A stretch of DNA of 64,000 bases from an uncultured Mollicutes bacterium (GCA_900550145.1 URRF01000002.1:8982-72981); one strand, 5' to 3'; positions 42,280 through 53,024 are shown, numbered from the stretch's first letter. Numbers and translations: made by a program. Notes: a model not told the origin generated them from the letters alone.

Positions 42280-43923
42280 ATGAGTAAAATTAAAATTTTT
42301 AGTTTGGGCGGATTAAATGAAAATTCAAAAAACATGTACGTTGTTGAAGTTGATGAAGACATTTTCGTTTTTGAAGCAGGACTTAAATATGCAGATGATA
42401 AGTTTTTAGGTGTTGACTATATAATACCTGATTATAGTTATATAAAAAATAATATAAAAAGAGTAAGAGGAATATTTATAACTCACCCACACTCTGAACA
42501 AATAGGGGCTTTAGGTGATATAGTAAGTGAATTGCCAAATATAAAAATATATGGTACAAAATTTACAATTGATTTTATTAAAAGATTACTTAATGATCAC
42601 AATGTAGTTGCAAATAACCTAATAGAAATTTCTCCACATAAAAAAATAAACTTTGGAAATGTCAGTATATTTCCAATAGCAATTACACATTCACTTCCTG
42701 ACAATGTTGGATATGTAATAAACACAAGTGATGGAGCGATTGTATATACAGGAAGTTTTATATTTGATCCTACTATGAGAGGTAGTTTTAAAACGGATAT
42801 AGGTAAACTTGCATATGTAGGAAAACAAGGCGTATTATGCCTAATGAGTGAATCATTATATGCAGATAAAAAGGGCTTTACAAGTCCTAACCATAGAATA
42901 TTGCCTTTAATAAACGAAACTATGATAAGAAGAGAAGGAAGAATAATATTTAATATATTTTCTAACAATATATGTCGTATACAAGAACTATTTGATGCAT
43001 TAAGTAAAAGCGTAAGAAAAATTGTTATAATGGGAAAAACTTTACAAGGTACCATTAAATATTTATTAGATAATAACTATTTATTTATAGAAAGAGAAAA
43101 AATAGGAGATTTATCAAATCTAGATGACAAAGATGTTGTAATACTTACTTCATCAGATAATGAAAGACCGTTTTCTAACTTAGATAGAATTCTTAATGGA
43201 TATGACAAATACGTAAAAATAAAAAATACTGATACAGTATTTTTCCTAGATTCTATTACTGATTCAGTAGAAAGAAGTGCAGTTAGAATATTTGATAGCA
43301 TATCAAGAACAGGAGCAGAAGTAGTAACTTTATCAAAAGAAAAAATTACTTACCACGCATCAAGTGAAGATTTAATGCTTATGCTAGATTTAATAAGTCC
43401 AGAATATTATTTTCCAGTAATGGGTGAATATCGCCATCAAGTAGCAAATGCAAATGTAGCAGGCAAGATAGGAATACCAAAAGAAAAAATACTATTAAAA
43501 CAAAATGGTGATGTAGTACAGTTCCAAGATGGAAAATTAGTAGATAATTTCGAACATATAAACGTTGATGAAATAATGATAGATGGTACATCAAGCGAAG
43601 ACATAGGAGAATTAGTACTTAAAGATAGAGAAATGTTAAGTGATAATGGTATTGTAATAGTATGTGCAACTCTTGATAAGAAAACAAAAAAAGTATTAGC
43701 AGGTCCAGTTATACTTACAAGAGGATTTGTTTATGTAAAAGACAGTGCAGATCTTATCAAAGAGATAGAAAGAATATCATTAGAAAAAATAATTGAAAAT
43801 ACAAATAACAATTATGTAGAATTTAATAAAATTAAAAATGCTATAAGAGAAGAAGTAGGTAAATACTTATATTATGAAACAGAGTGTAAACCAATGATTA
43901 TTACAGTAATACAAGAGGTTTAA
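42280..43923 (+). CDS. RNase J-family protein lacking metal-binding residues (RNase J2-like)
   Basis: The 547-residue protein has the full RNase J layout: beta-lactamase fold, beta-CASP domain and C-terminal domain. Every catalytic motif is altered. THPHSEQIGAL stands where HGHxDH is expected, YTGSFIFD where TGDFKFD is expected, and YHASSEDLMLM where HVSGH is expected. MGEYRHQ is kept except for the preceding His. In Bacilli a second RNase J (J2) has little activity and works in a complex with J1. This protein is probably such a structural partner. No J1 gene is in the window. Confidence 0.88.
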   Translation: MSKIKIFSLGGLNENSKNMYVVEVDEDIFVFEAGLKYADDKFLGVDYIIPDYSYIKNNIKRVRGIFITHPHSEQIGALGDIVSELPNIKIYGTKFTIDFIKRLLNDHNVVANNLIEISPHKKINFGNVSIFPIAITHSLPDNVGYVINTSDGAIVYTGSFIFDPTMRGSFKTDIGKLAYVGKQGVLCLMSESLYADKKGFTSPNHRILPLINETMIRREGRIIFNIFSNNICRIQELFDALSKSVRKIVIMGKTLQGTIKYLLDNNYLFIEREKIGDLSNLDDKDVVILTSSDNERPFSNLDRILNGYDKYVKIKNTDTVFFLDSITDSVERSAVRIFDSISRTGAEVVTLSKEKITYHASSEDLMLMLDLISPEYYFPVMGEYRHQVANANVAGKIGIPKEKILLKQNGDVVQFQDGKLVDNFEHINVDEIMIDGTSSEDIGELVLKDREMLSDNGIVIVCATLDKKTKKVLAGPVILTRGFVYVKDSADLIKEIERISLEKIIENTNNNYVEFNKIKNAIREEVGKYLYYETECKPMIITVIQEV

Positions 43924-43934
43924 ACTCTTTTTTA
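43913..43934 (+). terminator. Intrinsic terminator after the RNase J-like gene
   Basis: AAGAG / CTCTT short stem around the stop codon, followed by a T run. Confidence 0.6.
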
Positions 43935-43940
43935 TTCTCC

Positions 43941-44051
43941 AAAAAAAGAACAAGAAAGACTGCAAATGATTACAAAGGTAAACCAATAAACTTTGATTTA
44001 ATTGATTATAAACTAAATGATAGTTCTCATAATATGAGAGTATTCAAATAA
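43941..44051 (+). pseudogene. Short unidentified coding remnant left of the IS element
   Basis: A start-less frame encodes about 36 residues (RTRKTANDYKGKPINFDLIDYKL...) ending in TAA 44049-44051. The stretch looks like protein but is too short to name. It lies between a core gene and the IS3-type element and may be part of a gene damaged by the insertion. The rest of 43930-44156 holds nothing I can identify. Confidence 0.25.
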
Positions 44052-44156
44052 AACAAATTTAATAATTTCACATCGAAGCTTTATTAAAGCCCTTCATTTA
44101 ATCAAAAAAACTCTATTCTTTACAAATATGAGGAAAGATGCTGATGTATTTGGAAC

Positions 44157-44957
44157 TTACTTTTTAACACTACAAAAGAATATATGGTAAACAATTTTTA
44201 TCCAACCGTTAATAGATTCCATAGCACCATTTTCAGTTGGAGAACCTGGCTTAGAAACAGAATGTATGATATTATATAGGTATAAAGATTCATTGAAACT
44301 TTTAGAGCAGTACACGGAACCTTGGTCTGAGTGGATGATCATTTCAAGGTCTGTGTACTTTTTATTTTTTTCTTCAATAAGCATAGACATAGCAATAAGA
44401 TAAGCATCAGGATTGCCTTTTTTATTTGATAAATAGTAAGCAACTATTTCGTTATTAAATAAGTCCATATAAAGTGTAAGCTCATAATAATGTTTATTTG
44501 CCAAAAAAGCAGTCATATCAGTAACAATAAGCTGAAAAGGCCTTAAAGGATTTAATTCAGCTAAAATGTAATTAAGAAAGTTTTTAAGCTCACGATTTAC
44601 TTTTTTACCAAACCTTTTAAAATGTTTAGAAGCAGATTTAATATTAAGAAATTTACATATTTTGTGAGCATAATTATCAGAGTAAACGATACCGTTATCT
44701 AATCTAATTTTAGCATTTAACCAGCGATAGCCATGAGAAGGATATCTCTTATGATATTCCTCAAATTCTCTGCAAGCATAAGATCTACTTAATTCTCTTT
44801 GAGAAGGATTGTTTCTTCTACCTAACCATTTATAAAAACCAGAACGGTTAATACTCATTTCTTTACACAAAGCATTGATAGAATATTTATTAGATAATTC
44901 CAAAATTACTTCATATTTTTTTTGGAGGAAGTAACGAATACCTTTTTTCCGTACCAC
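44157..44957 (-). pseudogene. IS3-family transposase OrfB, C-terminally truncated
   Basis: The 266-residue DDE (rve) integrase-type transposase has the helix-turn-helix start (YSINALCKEMSINRSGFYKWL) and HKRYPSHGYRWLNAKI. The catalytic acidic residues are in VTDMTAFLANKHYYELTLYMD, MIIHSDQGSVY and SPTENGAMESINGWIK. After WIK the sequence leaves the family pattern (IVYHIFFCSVKK) and stops about 40-50 residues before the usual end, so the enzyme is probably inactive. The GTG start at 44957 follows AAAGGAG. Confidence 0.82.
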
Positions 44958-45260
44958 CTCCTTTCACAGTGTAAGCTTTTTTTAATCTAGCAATCTCAAT
45001 ATCCTTTTTCATAATAATATTTTTAAGTTCATCTTTGTTAAGGTCGTCATAATTAATATCATTGTCATTATTAACAGGATTAAAATCATAAACTATTTCA
45101 GTGACATGGTCAAACAGTGAGGATTTTTATTGTAAGAAGTAATCCATTTTTCTAATATTTTAATAGGGATATTATATTCATTAGCAGTTTTCAATGTTGA
45201 AAAATGATTAATGCAAATATTTTCACAAATTTTCTTTTTAAGTTCACGACTATGTAGCAT
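44911..45260 (-). pseudogene. IS3-family OrfA, frameshifted
   Basis: From an ATG at 45260, behind AAGGAGGAATTAAAT, the frame reads LHSRELKKKICENICINHFSTLK and YNIPIKILEKWITSYNKNPHC, a helix-turn-helix like that of IS3 OrfA. It then hits TAG at 45093. The sequence continues in the -1 frame (FDHVTEIVYDFNPVN ... DIEIARLKKAYTVKGGG), the leucine-zipper end of OrfA with an A-rich LKKAY box. One indel near 45110 would explain this. The orfB frame does not fit a single -1 programmed shift from the second part. Confidence 0.65.
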
Positions 45261-45276
45261 ATTTAATTCCTCCTTA

Positions 45277-45339
45277 TTGTCTAAAAATGCAGTATTTTCT
45301 TGCATAAATTGTCCACTATTTATTTTTTTATTCTTCTCT
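45277..45339 (-). repeat. 63-bp segment shared with the tadC-like gene (copy beside the IS)
   Basis: The reverse complement matches 19558-19620 with a single mismatch. It lies between the first possible start (45359) and the true OrfA start (45260), so a hybrid frame begins SKENYK and then reads the TadC-derived EKNKKINSGQF-QENTAFLD. Confidence 0.9.
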
Positions 45340-45471
45340 TTATAATTTTCTTTAGACATATATATATTACACCTTTCTTTATTTTACTTATAATAAGTGT
45401 AATATTTTTATATGTCCTTTTCAATGTAACTTTGTTGCACTTCAGAAAAAAATTTTCCATTTTTTAAAAAT

Positions 45472-45500
45472 TTGACAAAACATAATAAAAATGCTAGAAT
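45472..45500 (+). promoter_or_regulatory. Promoter of the acyl-CoA-synthetase-like gene
   Basis: TTGACA (45472-45477) and TAGAAT (45495-45500) with a TGC extension and a 17-bp spacer. Confidence 0.75.
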
Positions 45501-45526
45501 ATGACCTAAAAAAAGGGGGATTTTAA

Positions 45527-47392
45527 ATGAATACTAAAGATTTAAAATTATTAAAACAAAAGTTACAAACATTAAATGAATTAGAAACAAAAGAAAGAGA
45601 TAAATATTTAAGAGATATTGCACTAGGAAAAATATATGGACCACAAACAAATTATCCATCAATCGATAAATCATGGTTAAAATATTATCCAGAATCTGCT
45701 ATTGATGAAGAAATACCACAAATGAAAGCATATGACTATGTACATGAGAATAATAAACATAATTTAGATGATATTTGTTTATCATATTTAGGTAATAATA
45801 TACCTTATAAAGAATTATTTAAAAATATAGAAATGGTTGCTAAATCATTTAAAGAATTAGGCATTAAAAAAGGCGATATTGTTACTATGGCAATGGCAAC
45901 AACACCTGAAATGGTATATATTTTATATGCTTTAAATAGAATAGGTGCATGTGTTAATGCAATAGATCCAAGATTAAAACAAGAGGAAATAAAACAAAAA
46001 ATAAATGATTCAAAATCAAAAATGTTTATTGGATTAGACATGGCTGTAGAAAAAATATATGATATAAAAGATGAAACTACTATAAAAGAAATTGTTAGTG
46101 TTTCTCCATTCCAATCCGCATCACCAATAATAAAGCTTTTAACAAAATTTAAAAGAAATAAAAGAAATGATATTAAATCATGGGATGAGTTTATATTAAA
46201 TGGCCAAAAATATAATGGATTAATAGATGAAAAGTTTACTACTAATGAGCCAGTAATTATTTTATATACAGGTGGAACTACAGGGGAACCAAAAGGAGTT
46301 ACATTAACAAATGAAAATTTAAATACAATGGCTATGACACAAATAATTTCAGAATTTAATTTAAAAAGACAAGATTTATTTTTAAATTTTTTGCCACCAT
46401 TTTCTGCATATTCAATTGTTAATGCGATTCATGATCCATTGGTTCTTGGCTTTAAAACAATATTAGTACCAAAGTTTGAAGCAAAAGATTTCCCTAGATT
46501 AATGGCAAAATATAAGCCAAACCACGTTCTAAGTGGCCCTATTTTATGGGAATACATGATGAAAGATAAAAAGTATTCTAATACAGATTTATCTAATTTA
46601 AAATCACCAATTTCAGGTGGTGATGCATTATCTGTTGAAAAAGAAACAGAAATAAATAAATATCTAAAAGATAGAGGATGTAAGTATAAATTACAACAAG
46701 GTTATGGAATGACCGAAGTTTCTGCAGCAGCATGTTATTCTATGGAAAAATCTTATTCACTTGGAAGTGTTGGAATTCCTTACGTAAAAAATAATGTTGC
46801 TATTGTAGATTCAGATAATGAACTAGAAACAAATCAAATTGGAGAAATAAAAATATCCACACCAACTATGATGAAGGGATATTATAATAACGAAAGGGCT
46901 ACAAATGAAATCATAAAAGTTGGTTTAGATGGAAAAAGATGGATTGAAACAGGAGATTTAGGTTATATTGACAAATCAGGAAGAGTTTATGTTATTGGAA
47001 GAAAAAAACGTATGATTGTTAGATCAGGTAATAAATTATTTCCAAGTAATATAGAAAACCTATTAGTTTCTATGCAAGAAATATCACAGTGTTCTATAGT
47101 TGGAATGCCAGATGAAAAAGAAAAAACTGTTCCAGTCGCACATATTGTATTATCTGATAATTGTAAAAATATATCAAAAGAAAATCTAAAAGAACAAATA
47201 GAAAAATTAATTTCTAGTAGTTTTCCAGAATTTAATATTCCAAAAAAATATATTTTTAGAGATGAATTACCTTTAACAGGTATGTCAAAAATAGATTTCA
47301 AACAATTAGAATTAGAAAGCTTAGAATTTATTGATAATAAAAGTGATTTAATTGTTTTGAATGAAGAAGAAAAAAATTTAATTAAAAAATAA
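45527..47392 (+). CDS. AMP-dependent acyl-CoA synthetase/ligase-like enzyme
   Basis: A 621-residue ANL-superfamily enzyme that activates a carboxylic acid as its adenylate and usually passes it to CoA. The P-loop is IILYTGGTTGEPKGVTLT, followed by QQGYGMTEVSAAACYS, ETGDLGYIDKSGRVYVIGRKKRMI and the C-terminal Lys in GMSKIDF. An extra N-terminal region of about 60 residues (TLNELETKERDKYLRDIALG) precedes the core. The substrate cannot be read from the sequence; a PlsC-like acyltransferase nearby suggests fatty acids or lipids. The start has a GGGGGA site. Confidence 0.87.
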   Translation: MNTKDLKLLKQKLQTLNELETKERDKYLRDIALGKIYGPQTNYPSIDKSWLKYYPESAIDEEIPQMKAYDYVHENNKHNLDDICLSYLGNNIPYKELFKNIEMVAKSFKELGIKKGDIVTMAMATTPEMVYILYALNRIGACVNAIDPRLKQEEIKQKINDSKSKMFIGLDMAVEKIYDIKDETTIKEIVSVSPFQSASPIIKLLTKFKRNKRNDIKSWDEFILNGQKYNGLIDEKFTTNEPVIILYTGGTTGEPKGVTLTNENLNTMAMTQIISEFNLKRQDLFLNFLPPFSAYSIVNAIHDPLVLGFKTILVPKFEAKDFPRLMAKYKPNHVLSGPILWEYMMKDKKYSNTDLSNLKSPISGGDALSVEKETEINKYLKDRGCKYKLQQGYGMTEVSAAACYSMEKSYSLGSVGIPYVKNNVAIVDSDNELETNQIGEIKISTPTMMKGYYNNERATNEIIKVGLDGKRWIETGDLGYIDKSGRVYVIGRKKRMIVRSGNKLFPSNIENLLVSMQEISQCSIVGMPDEKEKTVPVAHIVLSDNCKNISKENLKEQIEKLISSSFPEFNIPKKYIFRDELPLTGMSKIDFKQLELESLEFIDNKSDLIVLNEEEKNLIKK

Positions 47393-47422
47393 GGATTATA
47401 TTTTATAAAATATAGTCCTTTT
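47390..47422 (+). terminator. Intrinsic terminator
   Basis: AAGGA(T)TATATTTTA / TAAAATATA(G)TCCTT forms a long stem followed by a short T tail. Confidence 0.75.
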
Positions 47423-47447
47423 GTGATATACTTATGTAGGTGGTAGT

Positions 47448-49649
47448 ATGTCAGAACAAAATATAGTTGTATCAATAATTTCTTTAATAAACATTATAAT
47501 ATTAATGTTTGTTTTCTTTGGTAAAGAACATATAAAAACTGTTGAAACAAATCTTTATCAAGCATTACTTGTAAATAGTTTTATTACACCAGTTTTAGAA
47601 ATCATATGTTACTTTACTGTAAAATTTGGATTAAAACATTTTTCATTTACATATGCAATATTAAATAAATTAATATTAATATCATATGTAACATGGATAT
47701 TGTTATTTTTGCTTTACGTTATAACAATTCTTTTAAATATTTCAAAACAAAAATTCAGAAAATTCTTATATATATACTTAGGAATTGGTTTACTAATAAT
47801 AACTCTAATTATAATAAACAAATTAGAATTTAAAACAATAGATAACCTAATAATACCTAGTGGTTTACCATCAGTAATTGTATACTTAACAGCTGGAATA
47901 TCAGATTTTATAATGATTATATTACTATTATTTAATATAAAAAAAGCAACAAGTAAAAAACTAATACCATTATACACTATGTTAGCTTTTGGTATTATGG
48001 CAATGATATTTCAAAGCACAAATCCACAATACTTTTTACTTACATCAGTATTAATTTATACAACTATTATTATGTATTTCACAATAGAAAATCCAGATTT
48101 AAAAATGATAAGTGAATTAAATATGGCAAAAGAACACGCAGAAAAAGCAAATAGAGCAAAAAGCGATTTTTTAAGTAGTATGAGTCATGAAATAAGGACA
48201 CCACTTAATGCAATAGTCGGGTTATCAGAAGATATAGAAGGAAGAGAAGATTGCCCTAATTCTATTAAAGATGATTTAAGTGATATTGTATCCGCATCAC
48301 ATACACTTCTTGAAATAGTTGGTAATATAATGGATATTAATAAGATTGAAAGCAATAAAGTAGAAATAATTGAAATACCTTATGATTTCAAAACAGAACT
48401 TGAAACCTTATGTAGAGTAAATAAGATAAGAATTAAAGATAAACCAATTGATTTTAGCGTAGATATCGCACCAGATATACCATATGAATTATTAGGAGAT
48501 AAACCACATATTAAACAAATTATTAACAACCTAGTTTCTAATGCTATAAAATATACAAATAGTGGGTTTGTAAAAGTAAGTGCAAAATGCATAAATAAAG
48601 ATAATATATCAACAATAATACTTACTGTACATGATTCAGGAATTGGTATCAAAGAAGAAAATATAAAAAAATTATTTACTAAATTTGAACGATTAGATGT
48701 AGAAAAAAATACAACAACAGAAGGTACAGGACTAGGACTTGCAATAACTAAAAAATTAGTTGAACTTATGGGTGGGAAAATAAATGTGTCATCACAATAT
48801 GGAAGTGGTTCTATATTTATGGTTACTATTCCACAGAAAATAAGTAAAATTAATGAGGAATTAACAAATACGCAAAAATTAAATTTAGGAATAAATGTTA
48901 AGAATGTAGATTGTAGTAATAAATCTATTCTGGTTGTTGATGATAACAAATTAAATATAAAAGTAGCAAGAAGAAGTATAGAAGCACTTGGGTTTAAAAA
49001 TATAGATGAATGTTATAATGGACAAGAATGTTTAGACAAAATAAAAAATGGTAATTACTATGATGTGATTCTTATGGATATAATGATGCCTATTATGAAT
49101 GGAGAAAAATGTATACAAGAATTAAAACAGATACCTAATTTTGATACACCAGTTATTGCACTTACAGCAGATGCAGTAGCTGGTTCAGAAGAAAAATATA
49201 AGTCCGAAGGATTTATAGATTACATAGCAAAACCATTTAGTAAAGACCAAATAAAAGAAAAACTGGATAACATATTAACAAATCAAACTCCTACTAACGA
49301 AAAATACTTAGAAGAAAATAACATAGATTATAAAAAAGGAATAGAATTATTCGGAAGTATAGAAATGTATAAAGAAATGTTAAAAGAATGGTATAAAACA
49401 ATAAATAACAAATGGGAAAAAATAGTTACATATAAAAATAATAAAGATATGACTAACTATAGTATAGAAGTGCATTCATTAAAAAGTGATTCAAAATATT
49501 TTGGATTTACTAAATTAATAGAATTATCATTAAATCATGAACTAAAAAGTAAAGAGAATGATATAGAATATGTAAATAATAATTTTAATGAGTTAGAGAT
49601 TGAATATAGGAGAATTATGAATATAGTAAATAACTATTTAAATAAATGA
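47448..49649 (+). CDS. Hybrid sensor histidine kinase with receiver and Hpt domains (copy 1)
   Basis: The 733-residue protein has six to seven N-terminal membrane helices (about 1-215), a HisKA domain ([21 protein letters not shown], phospho-His), HATPase_c ([33 protein letters not shown]), a receiver domain ([29 protein letters not shown]) and a C-terminal Hpt domain ([15 protein letters not shown]). A complete phosphorelay to the Hpt His is encoded, but no separate output regulator lies nearby. Its paralogue begins about 1.1 kb downstream. The last 105 bp of coding sequence plus about 35 bp beyond are duplicated at 57.9 kb. Confidence 0.92.
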   Translation: MSEQNIVVSIISLINIIILMFVFFGKEHIKTVETNLYQALLVNSFITPVLEIICYFTVKFGLKHFSFTYAILNKLILISYVTWILLFLLYVITILLNISKQKFRKFLYIYLGIGLLIITLIIINKLEFKTIDNLIIPSGLPSVIVYLTAGISDFIMIILLLFNIKKATSKKLIPLYTMLAFGIMAMIFQSTNPQYFLLTSVLIYTTIIMYFTIENPDLKMISELNMAKEHAEKANRAKSDFLSSMSHEIRTPLNAIVGLSEDIEGREDCPNSIKDDLSDIVSASHTLLEIVGNIMDINKIESNKVEIIEIPYDFKTELETLCRVNKIRIKDKPIDFSVDIAPDIPYELLGDKPHIKQIINNLVSNAIKYTNSGFVKVSAKCINKDNISTIILTVHDSGIGIKEENIKKLFTKFERLDVEKNTTTEGTGLGLAITKKLVELMGGKINVSSQYGSGSIFMVTIPQKISKINEELTNTQKLNLGINVKNVDCSNKSILVVDDNKLNIKVARRSIEALGFKNIDECYNGQECLDKIKNGNYYDVILMDIMMPIMNGEKCIQELKQIPNFDTPVIALTADAVAGSEEKYKSEGFIDYIAKPFSKDQIKEKLDNILTNQTPTNEKYLEENNIDYKKGIELFGSIEMYKEMLKEWYKTINNKWEKIVTYKNNKDMTNYSIEVHSLKSDSKYFGFTKLIELSLNHELKSKENDIEYVNNNFNELEIEYRRIMNIVNNYLNK

Positions 49650-49686
49650 AGTGATAAAGTAATTTTTTTGTTGAATTGAAATAAAA
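49544..49686 (+). repeat. Direct repeat copy A (3' end of kinase gene 1)
   Basis: About 143 bp match 57873-58016 with only two small indels (a 2-nt GA and a single A). It covers the last 35 codons or so of the kinase gene and the sequence downstream of its stop. Copy B follows the second accessory operon. Confidence 0.92.
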
Positions 49687-49721
49687 TTATAAATTAAAAT
49701 TAAAAATTTCTTTTTTGTTTT

Positions 49722-49749
49722 TTGACAAATATATAAAAATATGTATAAT
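49722..49749 (+). promoter_or_regulatory. Promoter of the acyltransferase gene
   Basis: TTGACA (49722-49727) and TATAAT (49744-49749) with a 16-bp spacer. Confidence 0.75.
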
Positions 49750-49775
49750 ACATATCAATGAAAGGGGATTTTTAT

Positions 49776-50657
49776 ATGAATAAAGAAGAATTAATTATTT
49801 ATCTAAAAAACAAAAGAGAAACATTATTAGGTATAAAATTTAGAAATATAATTCATCCAATACTTTTAAAAATTATGGAAAAAATGAGAAATTATAAATT
49901 AGAACCTAGATTAGATACAGAAAAAAATTTAGAATTATTAAGAGAAGAACTAAAAAATGGACCTGTTATTTATGCTTTTAATCATTCTAACATGCATGAT
50001 GTTCCAACAGCAGGAGAAATTATAAAGGAACATAGTTATTTACTTGCAAGTGATGAAATAAGAGGAAAAATACCCGGAATGTTATTTGAATTAATGGGTG
50101 TTGTATGGACAAATAGATTTAAAGAACCATCAAAACACACTGAATTATCACCTTTTGATCATATGTTAAAATTATTAAATGAAGGAGAATCAATAAAAAC
50201 ATTTCCAGAAAGAACATGGAATTTAAGCGAAAATTCATTAGTATATCCATTTAAATGGGGAAATGTTAAAATGGCACAATGTAGTGGTAGACCTATTATA
50301 CCAATAGTTATGGAATATGATTATAAGAACAATATATGCAACTATAGTATCGGTGAACCAATTCATGTTAAAAAAACAGATGATTTAGAAGAAACTAATA
50401 ATAAATTAAGAGATGCACTTGCAACAATGAGATATAAAATAATTGAAACTAAGGGAATTTATGATAGAGAAACAGCTAAAAAAGAGTTTGATGAATATAA
50501 AAAACAAGTATTAGAAGAATTTCCTTTTGATGAAGAAATGGAAAAAACAACAATTTATAGAAGATATGCTACAAATGAAGAAGTATTTGCACATCTTAAC
50601 AATATTCGTCCTAATTTAGATAATGCATATTTATTTGGAAAAAGAAAAACGAAATAA
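49776..50657 (+). CDS. PlsC-like acyltransferase
   Basis: The protein has about 293 residues. The NHSNMHD box (H-x4-D, about residue 68) and the following TFPERTWN segment match motifs I and III of glycerolipid acyltransferases; PIIPIVMEYDY resembles motif IV. It would transfer an acyl chain to a lysophospholipid or a related acceptor at the membrane. I chose ATG 49776, which follows AAAGGGG. It sits between two kinase paralogues with its own promoter and terminator. The acyl-CoA-synthetase-like enzyme upstream of kinase 1 may supply or recycle acyl groups. Confidence 0.82.
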   Translation: MNKEELIIYLKNKRETLLGIKFRNIIHPILLKIMEKMRNYKLEPRLDTEKNLELLREELKNGPVIYAFNHSNMHDVPTAGEIIKEHSYLLASDEIRGKIPGMLFELMGVVWTNRFKEPSKHTELSPFDHMLKLLNEGESIKTFPERTWNLSENSLVYPFKWGNVKMAQCSGRPIIPIVMEYDYKNNICNYSIGEPIHVKKTDDLEETNNKLRDALATMRYKIIETKGIYDRETAKKEFDEYKKQVLEEFPFDEEMEKTTIYRRYATNEEVFAHLNNIRPNLDNAYLFGKRKTK

Positions 50658-50690
50658 CTACTTATAACTTTTTAAGTAGTTTTTATCTTG
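50658..50690 (+). terminator. Intrinsic terminator after the acyltransferase
   Basis: ACTACTTA and TAAGTAGT form the stem with an 8-nt loop, then a T-rich tail. Confidence 0.75.
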
Positions 50691-50740
50691 TTCTTTAAAA
50701 AAACATTGATATAATAAAAAAAAGATAGGAGTGATTAAAA

Positions 50741-52996
50741 ATGAGCAATTTATATTTCCCAATATGTGCCTTATTTATCTCATCATTATTATTAATTATA
50801 TTTTTTTCTAAAGAAAGAATAAATATTTTAGATACAAAGCTATTTTCATTTTTATTAATTGTTAATTTTCTTGATTCATTACTTAATACCATAATAATAT
50901 ATTTAGGTTATACCAAACCAACAGGAATTACTTTAATAAAAATTTTAAATAGAATTGATTTTCCTTTATATATTTTATGGGCATGGCTATTTTTCTTATA
51001 TATTTTTCATATAAGTACAGAAAAGAAAAAAACTCATAATTTATTTAAAATTATATTTAATATTAGTTTAGTTATTAATATTATTGCTATTTTATTTTCT
51101 ATAATTTTACCTTTTGAAATACAAAATTCAAATAATATTATGTATGCTTATGGAAATAGTGTAAATGTTTTATATATAATGTGTGGTATATATATGTTTC
51201 TAACTTTATTTTGTGTTTTATTAAATATAAAAAGATTATTAAATAAAAAATATGCACCCGTTTATGTATTAATATTGTTTGCATTTATCATTGGGTATAT
51301 TAGATTAATTAATCCAAGCTTAATACTCATCTCGGCTGTTATCTCTTATATTAACTTAATTCTTTATTTTACAATAGAAAATCCAGATATGAAAATGATA
51401 AGTGAGTTAAATGTTGCTAAGAATAATGCAGAAAAAGCAAATAGGGCAAAGAGTGATTTTTTATCAAGTATGTCACATGAAATAAGGACACCACTTAATG
51501 CAATTGTAGGTTTATCAGAAGATATAAAAGAAAGAGGAACATGTCCTGATAATATGAAGGAAGATTTAAATGATATTGTTTCTGCTTCTCATACTTTACT
51601 TGAAATAGTAGGTAATATAATGGATATTAATAAAATAGAAAGTGATAAGATTAAGATTACAGAAATGCCATATAATTTTAGGGAAGAATTAGAAACTTTA
51701 TGTAGAGTAAATAAAGTAAGAATAGGTGATAAACAAATTGATTTTAGAGTAAATATCGCACCTGATATTCCATATGAGTTATTAGGAGATAAACCTCATA
51801 TCAAACAAGTAATTAATAATCTTGTATCTAACGCGATTAAGTATACTAATGAAGGATTTATAGAAGTAAACGCTAAATGTATAAATAAAGATAATATATC
51901 AACAATAATCCTTACTGTACAAGATTCAGGTATGGGTATTAAAGAAGAGAATATAAAAAAATTATTTACAAAGTTTGAAAGATTAGATGTAGAAAGAAAT
52001 ACTACTGCAGAAGGAACAGGACTAGGTCTTGCAATAACTAAGAAATTAGTTGAATTAATGGGTGGTAAAATAAATGTATCATCACAATATGGAACTGGTT
52101 CAATGTTTATGGTACAAATACCACAAAAGATAAGTAAGATGAATAGTGATTTAACAAATACACAAAAATTAAATCTAGGTTTAAATATTAAAAATATAGA
52201 TTGTAGTAATAAATCTATCCTTGTTGTTGATGATAATAAACTAAATATCAAGGTAGCAAGAAGAAACATAGAGGCACTAGGATTTAAAACAATAGATGAA
52301 TGCTATAATGGTAGTGAATGTTTAGAAAAGATAAAAAATGGTAATAGGTATGATTTAATATTAATGGATATAATGATGCCTGTTATGAGTGGAGAAACTT
52401 GTATAAAAGAATTAAAACAAATACCTAATTTTAAAATACCAGTAATTGCATTAACTGCGGATGCAATATCTGGTGCAGAAGAAAAATATAAATCTATTGG
52501 ATTTATTGACTATTTATCAAAACCATTTACTAAAGACCAAATAAAAGAAAAAATATCAAATTTATTTGATACTTCGGAACATGTTAATGTGAATGTAGAG
52601 GTACGTGCAGAGAATACTGAAGTTATATCAAGTGATAATTCTAAGGAAGATTATTTGAAAGAAAATAATATAGATTATAATAAGGGAATAGAATTATTTG
52701 GTAGTATGGATATGTATAATAGTATGTTATCTGATTGGTATAAAGGAATAAATGATAAATGGAATAAGATAATTAGTTATAAGAATAATAATGATATGAC
52801 TAATTATGCAATAGAAGTACACTCATTAAAAAGTGACGCTAAATACTTTGGATTTACTAAGTTAGCAGAGTTATCATTAAATCATGAATTAAAAAGTAAA
52901 GATAATGATATAGATTATGTTAATAGTAATTTTAGTGAGTTAGAGTTAGAATATAAAAGAATTCTAAATATAGTAGATAATTATTTAAATAAGTAA
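50741..52996 (+). CDS. Hybrid sensor histidine kinase with receiver and Hpt domains (copy 2)
   Basis: The 751-residue paralogue of kinase 1 has the same order: N-terminal membrane helices, HisKA ([20 protein letters not shown]), HATPase_c ([19 protein letters not shown]), receiver ([19 protein letters not shown]) and Hpt ([15 protein letters not shown]). The cytoplasmic part is very similar to copy 1, but the membrane sensor part diverges strongly, suggesting different inputs and shared downstream partners. The linker between receiver and Hpt is longer ([19 protein letters not shown]). AGGAGTG precedes the start. Confidence 0.92.
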   Translation: MSNLYFPICALFISSLLLIIFFSKERINILDTKLFSFLLIVNFLDSLLNTIIIYLGYTKPTGITLIKILNRIDFPLYILWAWLFFLYIFHISTEKKKTHNLFKIIFNISLVINIIAILFSIILPFEIQNSNNIMYAYGNSVNVLYIMCGIYMFLTLFCVLLNIKRLLNKKYAPVYVLILFAFIIGYIRLINPSLILISAVISYINLILYFTIENPDMKMISELNVAKNNAEKANRAKSDFLSSMSHEIRTPLNAIVGLSEDIKERGTCPDNMKEDLNDIVSASHTLLEIVGNIMDINKIESDKIKITEMPYNFREELETLCRVNKVRIGDKQIDFRVNIAPDIPYELLGDKPHIKQVINNLVSNAIKYTNEGFIEVNAKCINKDNISTIILTVQDSGMGIKEENIKKLFTKFERLDVERNTTAEGTGLGLAITKKLVELMGGKINVSSQYGTGSMFMVQIPQKISKMNSDLTNTQKLNLGLNIKNIDCSNKSILVVDDNKLNIKVARRNIEALGFKTIDECYNGSECLEKIKNGNRYDLILMDIMMPVMSGETCIKELKQIPNFKIPVIALTADAISGAEEKYKSIGFIDYLSKPFTKDQIKEKISNLFDTSEHVNVNVEVRAENTEVISSDNSKEDYLKENNIDYNKGIELFGSMDMYNSMLSDWYKGINDKWNKIISYKNNNDMTNYAIEVHSLKSDAKYFGFTKLAELSLNHELKSKDNDIDYVNSNFSELELEYKRILNIVDNYLNK

Positions 52997-53024
52997 AGGT
53001 ATACTTTTTAAGGTATGCCTTTTT
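52994..53024 (+). terminator. Intrinsic terminator after kinase 2
   Basis: AAAGGTATAC pairs with GTATGCCTTT (one G-U pair), followed by a T run. Confidence 0.8.

Larger units (their letters stand above)
44157..45359 (-). mobile_element. Degraded IS3-family insertion sequence
   Basis: The region contains an orfB-type DDE transposase and an upstream orfA in the same orientation, the usual IS3 arrangement. Both genes are damaged: orfA changes frame within its sequence and orfB ends early. I could not find convincing terminal inverted repeats or a target duplication, so the limits given are those of the coding parts. A 63-bp piece of the tadC-like gene is attached at its right side. Confidence 0.8.

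Noticed and set aside
44911..45110. Classical IS3 programmed -1 frameshift joining OrfA and OrfB
   Set aside because: OrfB lies in the same frame as the first part of OrfA, not -1 relative to its second part, so a simple slip at the A-rich site does not give the fusion.
45093..45359. Independent protein related to TadC
   Set aside because: Only 63 bp match tadC; the remainder is IS3 OrfA. It is a hybrid frame created by the insertion.
48380..48949. 189-codon open frame on the minus strand within kinase 1
   Set aside because: A similar shadow occurs at the same place in kinase 2 (51796-52269), as expected from conserved plus-strand codons; there is no start signal or protein family.
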